This document shows, piece by piece, positions 5,954-10,967 of a stretch of DNA of 10,967 bases. Positions within the stretch are counted from its first letter, which is position 1, and each line of letters opens with the position of its first letter. A program made the translations under genes and the position numbers. The notes under the pieces were generated by a model. That model did no database searches and was not told the origin of the DNA. It worked only from the letters and a program-made list of their open reading frames with translations. The DNA comes from Pirellulales bacterium (GTDB taxonomy: Bacteria > Planctomycetota > Planctomycetia > Pirellulales > JALHPA01): contig JALHPA010000033.1 in assembly GCA_022842745.1 (NCBI GenBank), forward strand, positions 1-10,967, read 5' to 3'.

Positions 5954-7510
5954 TCATCGCCGCGCGTCGTTCTCTCCGTGTCGCTCCCCGTGCAGTTCTC
6001 GCAACAAACGCACTGCCCCCTCCGCGATCGCTTCACCTCCCCCTGGCTCGATGATCGAGTTCACCGTCTCGTAACTCCCCTCCGCGAACGCCTTGCGCGT
6101 CGGCACGTACGCTACTGAGTCGTTGCACAGCTCCACCACCAGCGTGGTCCCAAACGGCGACGCGCGCTTGATCGCTTGCCCCAACTCCACAAACACCTCC
6201 CCAGGCAATCCCACCAGCGCTGCCTCGTCCGAAAACCGCACCACCTGAATCGGCAATTCCAACCGCTCGGTGCCTCGATCGCCGACCTCCACCACCTTGC
6301 AAACCTCGACCTCCGTCAAAAACGGCAGCTTTCGCTGCCCGACCAGCGCCAGATCGCGCTGGGCTTGCGCGATCCGCTCGGCCGGATACTCCTGTAGTTT
6401 CACTGCCACGGTGCCGCGACGCATTGCCAGCCTCGGGACGGCGATCGGCTTGGCCTCTTCCAGCGCCCGAACGACCCCCTTCGCCAATTGCACGCCGATC
6501 CGCTCCGCTTCCCCCTGCCCCTGCTGCGCCCGATCGTGCGTCACGTCGATGTGATTGATGTCCCCGCACGTCCCATTTCCAAAAATCGACAGGCAATCCG
6601 CGCCAAACTTCCGCTGCAATTCCCGTTCAAGGTAATTGGGGTAATCCGCCGAGTACTGCACCCCACCTACCGTATCCAAATGCAGCGCGAAGACGGTCAA
6701 CACCGCCGCAGGCGAAGTTGACCCTGCCGCAGGCGAATTTGAACCTGCCGCCGGTGAAGTAGATCCTGCCGCAGGCACAGTTGAACCCGCCGCAGGCGCA
6801 GTTGAACCCCCCGCCGGCTGCGTTGCGCCGCCCGCCGAGATGCTTATCACGCCGACCTCCGGATCGATCGGCCCCGCCGCCCGCACGATATCGGGATTGA
6901 GCTTTCCCGGGTTGAACCGCACGCTCCCATCCTTCATGTGGAACCGGCGATTGAAGCTCAAGCTCTCCTCCTGCGCTCTCCCCACCGCCAGCGTTCGCGG
7001 CCGCAGGTCCCGCTGCGCCGCCGATATCGCTCCCGCGATTTTCTCAGCAAGCTGCGCGCTGTAGTCCAGCGGTTCCGCCGGGTCGTGCCCCAGTTTTCGC
7101 ATCGCCTCCGCATGGAAATACCGCCGCAACACCCCCTCGTACAACGGTCCGGTGTGCGTGTGCGTCCCGTGGATCAGTACCTTCTCCGCCGGAATCCCCG
7201 TCCCCTTGGCGGCCTGCTCCGCCGCCGACCTGGCGACCTTCCAGTCGATCCCGATCAAGTCGCAAAACACCAGCGCCGCGGTTTCCCCGTCTTGCCTTAG
7301 CACCACCGCCTTGGCTTCCAGCGGGTCGTGAACGCCCTCGTTCAGCCGCTCGAAAAAATATCCGCTCATCCGGTACCCGCGCGGCGGCGTAATGTCCACC
7401 CGCGCCAGCCCAACCTCCAGATCTCCCCCCAGCACGTTGGCCGCCCCGATCCAAGCCCATAGCATTCCCCCCAACCAGCTGGCTATGACCCCTCGTCCGC
7501 GACGTGACAT
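5954..7510 (-). CDS. Neutral/alkaline ceramidase-like secreted protein with internal GSTxPAA repeats
   Basis: The protein resembles the neutral/alkaline non-lysosomal ceramidase family (zinc amidases that cleave the N-acyl bond of ceramide), which is often found in planctomycetes with unknown true substrate. The ATG at 7510 gives 518 residues, with GGGAG 7 nt upstream and a signal peptide (MSRRGRG, hydrophobic core, cleavage near residue 24-29). An upstream GTG at 7588 in the same frame is less likely. Matching features are LARVDITPPRGYRMSGY at 35-51, the histidine cluster HGTHTHTGP at 114-122, FALHLDTVGG (H277), SADYP (287-291), GLPGE (E438) and AYVPTRKAFAEGSYE (467-481, two Tyr). By analogy with Pseudomonas ceramidase, His in the cluster, H277, E438 and a Tyr could bind zinc (inference). 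Residues about 235-269 are a five-unit repeat inserted in a beta-hairpin turn. The heme-protein gene is 93 nt upstream. Confidence 0.88.
   Translation of the reverse strand: MSRRGRGVIASWLGGMLWAWIGAANVLGGDLEVGLARVDITPPRGYRMSGYFFERLNEGVHDPLEAKAVVLRQDGETAALVFCDLIGIDWKVARSAAEQAAKGTGIPAEKVLIHGTHTHTGPLYEGVLRRYFHAEAMRKLGHDPAEPLDYSAQLAEKIAGAISAAQRDLRPRTLAVGRAQEESLSFNRRFHMKDGSVRFNPGKLNPDIVRAAGPIDPEVGVISISAGGATQPAGGSTAPAAGSTVPAAGSTSPAAGSNSPAAGSTSPAAVLTVFALHLDTVGGVQYSADYPNYLERELQRKFGADCLSIFGNGTCGDINHIDVTHDRAQQGQGEAERIGVQLAKGVVRALEEAKPIAVPRLAMRRGTVAVKLQEYPAERIAQAQRDLALVGQRKLPFLTEVEVCKVVEVGDRGTERLELPIQVVRFSDEAALVGLPGEVFVELGQAIKRASPFGTTLVVELCNDSVAYVPTRKAFAEGSYETVNSIIEPGGGEAIAEGAVRLLRELHGERHGENDARR
6705..6830 (-). 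repeat. In-frame 21-bp tandem repeat (six units) inside the ceramidase-like gene
   Basis: Units begin at 6705, 6726, 6747, 6768, 6789 and 6810. The first five are close copies, the sixth is diverged, and a 9-nt remnant follows to 6839. Each unit encodes a 7-residue motif: GSTAPAA, GSTVPAA, GSTSPAA, GSNSPAA, GSTSPAA, with GGATQPA as the diverged one. Since 21 is a multiple of three, gain or loss of units keeps the frame. Copies differ mainly in the middle codons, so the array is not brand new. Confidence 0.92.
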
Positions 7511-7603
7511 AAAGCGGCTCCCAAGTAGGTACCAACGAATCGCCGCGACAGGCGTCCAACCTCGCCGCCGCCGTAACCGGAAACGCACCCACCGAACGTG
7601 CAG

Positions 7604-10600
7604 CTAGGGCTGGGGCCGCGGTTGCTTTCTCGGCGGCGCGCCCCCCGCTTCCCCGCCAACGTATCGCCAGTTCTTCAAAAACGCCAGCAAGTCCGCCATC
7701 TCCTCAACCGAAATTGTCCGTTCCAAACCCTCGGGCATGTACGAAGCGCTGCCGGCCCGCAAGGTTTCGATCTCATCCCGACGCAGCGTGATTTCCTTGT
7801 TCTCTTGCTGCTTCAATGTCACCGATGCCGCCGTTTCGTTGACGATGATCCCGCTCAACACCACCCCGTCGCTCTTGACCACGCTATACGCCCGGTAATT
7901 TCCATCGATCGCACGATTCGGCTCCAGAATGTCCGTTAACAACATTGCTAGGGTCTTACTGGCCGGATCCGAAATATCCGGCCCCACCTGCACCCCAACT
8001 CCGTCCACCCGGTGGCAAATCGCGCAGTTCTTCTCGAACACCTGTTTCCCCCGCCCCACCTCTCCGGTCCGTTCCAAGGCCGGCAGGTACCGGGCCGTCA
8101 CTTCCTGCCGGTCTTGTCCGCTGGCCCCTTCCCTCCACAATCGTTCGGCCCGTTCTCGTATTTCGGGCTCTCTGCTTTGCAACAGCGACGACACGTGGCC
8201 GGCGTCCAGGTCGAGCGGCGATAGTCGCTTCGCTTCAATGGCCGACAGCAACCGCTTTGCCCCTTGCGGGTCCTGGACCAAGAGCGCCTGTGCTCTCCGC
8301 CGCACGGCCGGCGCCCGGCTTGGAAGATTGGCCAGCAAGAGCTCGGCCCAATCCTCGGCGTTGTAACTGGCCAACGCCTCCAACGCCGCAATTTGCACCT
8401 CCGCCGGCCGCGGCTCTCCCAGCAGTCCCGCCAGCGCCTCGCGCACGTCCGCAAACGCCCCCAGTCGCAGCCATTCCACCCCCCGCGATCGCCGCGGCAC
8501 GCTTTCCGTTTCGTCCACAACCATCGTTCGCGCGACTTTCAGCCCGGAATTCACAAAAACGTCCGCCTTCTCCTTGCTCGTCCGTTCTCCCTGCAGAATC
8601 TCTCGGAGTTTCTTTATTCCCCCCGGCATCCCCTCCGCCAATCCCAGCAGCACTTCAAACCAGGCCCTCTGCCGCGCACCCCATCCAGCGATCCCGGGCT
8701 CGCCCGCCGCCGCCTCCTGCTGCCACCGGCGCTGTTCCTCTCCCAGCATCTCCAACATCCGCTCAACGTCTCCTTTCGCTCCCGCCATCCGCCCGCAACC
8801 GCGCCACACCACGTCCATTTCCCCCTCGCCGTTTCCCCAATCCGTCCGTGCGAATAGCAAACTCAAAAACCCGCTTGGATCGCGCAGGCTGGAAAACACA
8901 GCTCCCCGCACCCACTTATCCTCCGGATCGGCTAACACCGCCGCGGCCAACGCCTTGGCCACCGCTTCGCTCGCCACATGCTCGGCGCCCCAGCTCAACG
9001 CTCCCAAACTCAGCGCCGCCTGCTTTCGCACTCCCGCATCCCTCGATTCCGCCAGATTCAGCACCCCCGTTCTCAGCTTCTCCTCGTCGATCAGCCTCGA
9101 CTCGGACAGGCGAATCGCTGCCGTCGCCACTCGCGGGTCCCGGTCCGTCAGCGCCTCCGCCAGCACATCCACCGTCAACATCCCCAAGCCATCTGCCGCA
9201 TTTAGCGCCTGGAATCGCCCCTCCGGCCGCGGCGATTGGACGGCCAACGCTCGGAGTGTCTCCGCGACCTCCCCTTCGCCCCGCGGCATCCGCTCGAACA
9301 GCAATCGCGCCGCCGTCTCCCGCTCCCACACCCGGCTCGAGCCCACCAAACGCGCCAGTTCGCCATCCGTTGCCTTCGACAGCCGCGGAAACCGTCGCTC
9401 CACCCTCCCTTCGGCTGGAACGATCCGATAAATCCGCCCCCGATCGTTCCCGTGGTGCAAATCGGGGCGCTTCTTGATCTCGTCCGGCACCCAATCGGGA
9501 TGCTCGATCACCGCCCGGTACATGTCCACCACGTACAGTGCCCCATCCGGACCGTTTGCGAGATCCACCGGCCGAAACCAATCGTCGACCGTCGCCAAAA
9601 ATTCCTTCGCCTCAGGAGCAGGCGCCGCTCGAAACGTCGCTCCCTGCGGCACGAGCACATCCCGATGCACCAGGTTGCCAGTCGGCTCGCAAGTAAAGCT
9701 GTTCCCCTGGTACTCCTCCCCCAGCAAGTTCCCGCGATAGATCGTCACCCCGCAGGCCGCCGTGAATTGCCCCGCATGCAGATTCGACGTCGTCCAGGCA
9801 CGGCTCAACGGATAGACGCGCGCCTCGTTCTCGGTCGGCGCCACGTCTTCCACCGTCTGCGACGCCGCAAAATACCGGTTCCGAGCCAGATAGCGCCCCT
9901 CCAGCACCGCGTGCCGGCACGGATTGCGATTGCTGCAAAAAAACCGGTTCCCAAAATCGTCGAAGCTCAATCCAAACTGCGCCGGACCCGTTACCGCTTC
10001 TGCCGCTCCCGTTTGCGGGTCGAAGCAGAAGTCCCGCCCCCCCAGATCGATCGCCCCTCCGCCTCGGGCGAACGTCCCCAGCCCGGTAATGCGCCCCCCC
10101 CGCAGCCCGCTCGCCACATAAATCCGATTGTCGAAGCCAAATCGCGGATGATTCGCCCGCAGTTGCTCATTTTCTTCCGCGAACCCCCGAAACCACACCT
10201 CGCGCTGCTCCGCGCGGCCGTCGCCGTCCATATCCCGCAAGTGGACAAGCTCGCCGGCCGCCGTCACCAGCACTCCGCCCCGCCAAGGCAAGATGCCGGT
10301 GGCAAAATTCAGATCGTCCGCGAAGGTCGTCGCCGTTTCAAACCGCCCGTCCCCATCCTTATCGATCAATCGACGCACGCGCGACCTGGCCGGGTGCTCG
10401 GCGCTCGGCCCGTGCGGGTAGTCTCGCATCTCGACCACCCACAACGCCCCATCCTCGTCGAACGCCATTGATACCGGATCGATTACCTTTGGCTCCGCCG
10501 CCACGATCTCCATCCGCAGCCCCGGCGACAACTGAAATTGCCGCAAGCTCTGCGCAGGCGACAATGGAGAGACCACCCGCGCCGGCGCCTCGGCCCCCGC

Positions 10601-10663
10601 CGCCAGCTTGATCCATAACGACCCCAATAGCCAGAACGCAACCACGCCTACGCTTCGAGTCAT
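7604..10663 (-). CDS. PVC-type heme-binding protein: membrane-bound dehydrogenase domain, HEAT-like repeats, C-terminal cytochrome c
   Basis: This 1019-residue exported protein belongs to the large multi-domain family of Planctomycetes and Verrucomicrobia in which a dehydrogenase-like propeller is fused to a single heme domain. It probably oxidises an unknown, perhaps sugar-like, substrate and passes electrons on (family inference). A signal peptide ends near AAGAEA (21-26). Residues about 40-415 form the propeller-like domain, with DKDGDG (101-106) and DMDGDG (144-149) calcium-type loops and NGPDGALYVVDMYR (370-383). Residues about 430-860 are helical HEAT-like repeats. The cytochrome domain has GKQVFEKNCAICH, with heme residues C880, C883 and H884, and M976 (YMPEG) as likely distal ligand. 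The tail is Pro/Arg-rich. The start has GAGG 6 nt upstream. Only 20 nt separate it from the acs stop, so the two are likely co-transcribed. Confidence 0.95.
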   Translation of the reverse strand: MTRSVGVVAFWLLGSLWIKLAAGAEAPARVVSPLSPAQSLRQFQLSPGLRMEIVAAEPKVIDPVSMAFDEDGALWVVEMRDYPHGPSAEHPARSRVRRLIDKDGDGRFETATTFADDLNFATGILPWRGGVLVTAAGELVHLRDMDGDGRAEQREVWFRGFAEENEQLRANHPRFGFDNRIYVASGLRGGRITGLGTFARGGGAIDLGGRDFCFDPQTGAAEAVTGPAQFGLSFDDFGNRFFCSNRNPCRHAVLEGRYLARNRYFAASQTVEDVAPTENEARVYPLSRAWTTSNLHAGQFTAACGVTIYRGNLLGEEYQGNSFTCEPTGNLVHRDVLVPQGATFRAAPAPEAKEFLATVDDWFRPVDLANGPDGALYVVDMYRAVIEHPDWVPDEIKKRPDLHHGNDRGRIYRIVPAEGRVERRFPRLSKATDGELARLVGSSRVWERETAARLLFERMPRGEGEVAETLRALAVQSPRPEGRFQALNAADGLGMLTVDVLAEALTDRDPRVATAAIRLSESRLIDEEKLRTGVLNLAESRDAGVRKQAALSLGALSWGAEHVASEAVAKALAAAVLADPEDKWVRGAVFSSLRDPSGFLSLLFARTDWGNGEGEMDVVWRGCGRMAGAKGDVERMLEMLGEEQRRWQQEAAAGEPGIAGWGARQRAWFEVLLGLAEGMPGGIKKLREILQGERTSKEKADVFVNSGLKVARTMVVDETESVPRRSRGVEWLRLGAFADVREALAGLLGEPRPAEVQIAALEALASYNAEDWAELLLANLPSRAPAVRRRAQALLVQDPQGAKRLLSAIEAKRLSPLDLDAGHVSSLLQSREPEIRERAERLWREGASGQDRQEVTARYLPALERTGEVGRGKQVFEKNCAICHRVDGVGVQVGPDISDPASKTLAMLLTDILEPNRAIDGNYRAYSVVKSDGVVLSGIIVNETAASVTLKQQENKEITLRRDEIETLRAGSASYMPEGLERTISVEEMADLLAFLKNWRYVGGEAGGAPPRKQPRPQP

Positions 10664-10683
10664 CGTCGGCCTCGGGTCAAGCT

Positions 10684-10967
10684 CTATTCCTCGTCCGCTC
10701 GCAGCCGCGCCAACACTCCGTAATCTTCCAACGTCGAAGTATCCCCCACCGTCTCCTTACCCGCCGCGATATCCCGCAGCAGCCGCCGCATGATCTTCCC
10801 GCTCCGCGTCTTCGGCAGCGACGCCGTGAACCGCAGGTCGTCCGGCACGGCCAATGCGCCAATCTCGTGCCGCACGTGCTTCCGCAACGCCTCCCGCAAT
10901 TCCTCGCTCGGCTCGACCCCCTTCAAAGTGACAAACGCGGCTACCGCTTCCCCTTTCAACTCGTGTG
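10684..10967 (-). CDS. acs: Acetyl-CoA synthetase, C-terminal 93 residues (partial)
   Basis: The frame runs from the right window edge to a TAG at 10684-10686; the start lies outside. The AMP-forming enzyme activates acetate with ATP and CoA in the cytoplasm. The fragment is the mobile C-terminal domain of the adenylate-forming family. It opens with HELKGEAVAAFVTL, typical of the strand after the hinge in acetyl-CoA synthetases. It also contains LPKTRSGKIMRRLLRDIAAG, where the Lys in SGK is the catalytic lysine that protein acetyltransferases modify in characterised Acs enzymes. The end (GDTSTLEDYGVLARL) also matches the family. A related acyl-CoA ligase such as propionyl-CoA synthetase cannot be fully excluded from 93 residues. 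The heme-protein gene begins 20 nt downstream, suggesting one transcript. Confidence 0.93.
   Translation of the reverse strand, partial: HELKGEAVAAFVTLKGVEPSEELREALRKHVRHEIGALAVPDDLRFTASLPKTRSGKIMRRLLRDIAAGKETVGDTSTLEDYGVLARLRADEE

Noticed and set aside
6705..6830. CRISPR array
   Set aside because: The 21-bp units are directly adjacent with no unique spacers and stay in frame within a coding gene.
7945..9477. A 510-codon open frame on the plus strand, opposite the heme-protein gene
   Set aside because: Its product is extremely Pro/Ala/Arg/Ser-rich without any domain pattern, as expected from the antisense of a GC-rich gene. The minus strand encodes a clear family member across the same bases.
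9236..10471. A 411-codon plus-strand open frame opposite the propeller domain
   Set aside because: Arg/Pro/His-rich composition, no ribosome site recognised, and fully covered by the conserved minus-strand gene.

Overview
The window looks like a GC-rich chromosomal segment of a planctomycete (Planctomycetota, probably a Pirellula-like lineage). The evidence is a giant PVC-type heme-binding protein (propeller-like N-terminus, HEAT-like middle, C-terminal CxxCH cytochrome), a neutral-ceramidase-like secreted protein of a kind common in these genomes, a PEP-CTERM sorted surface protein, and a protein whose N-terminus carries the planctomycete 'FERLEAR-x-MMA' motif. No phage, transposon, CRISPR, tRNA or rRNA signal was seen.

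All eight genes lie on the minus strand, so transcription runs right to left. In that order: (1) the last 93 residues of acetyl-CoA synthetase (cut by the right edge); (2) 20 nt later, the 1019-residue heme protein; (3) 93 nt later, the ceramidase-like protein, which carries an in-frame 21-bp tandem repeat; (4) a hairpin-rich 386-nt gap with a likely terminator followed by a possible promoter; (5) an uncharacterised HELGH putative metallopeptidase; (6) 51 nt later, a zinc-ribbon protein with one membrane helix; (7) a 249-nt gap with a good promoter candidate; (8) a PEP-CTERM protein with two related PA14-like modules; (9) a 259-nt gap; (10) enolase; (11) a 344-nt gap with palindromes; (12) the first 138 residues of a secreted RTX-like repeat protein, cut by the left edge and recognised only by translating the open frame by eye.

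Functionally this is a mix of central carbon metabolism (acs, eno) and envelope or extracytoplasmic proteins (heme protein, ceramidase-like enzyme, PEP-CTERM protein, LEAR-motif protein). It does not look like a defence or biosynthetic cluster. The least explained material is the metallopeptidase plus zinc-ribbon pair, the structured gap at about 5696-5897, the minisatellite in the ceramidase-like gene, and a strong excess of the palindrome CGATCG across the window.
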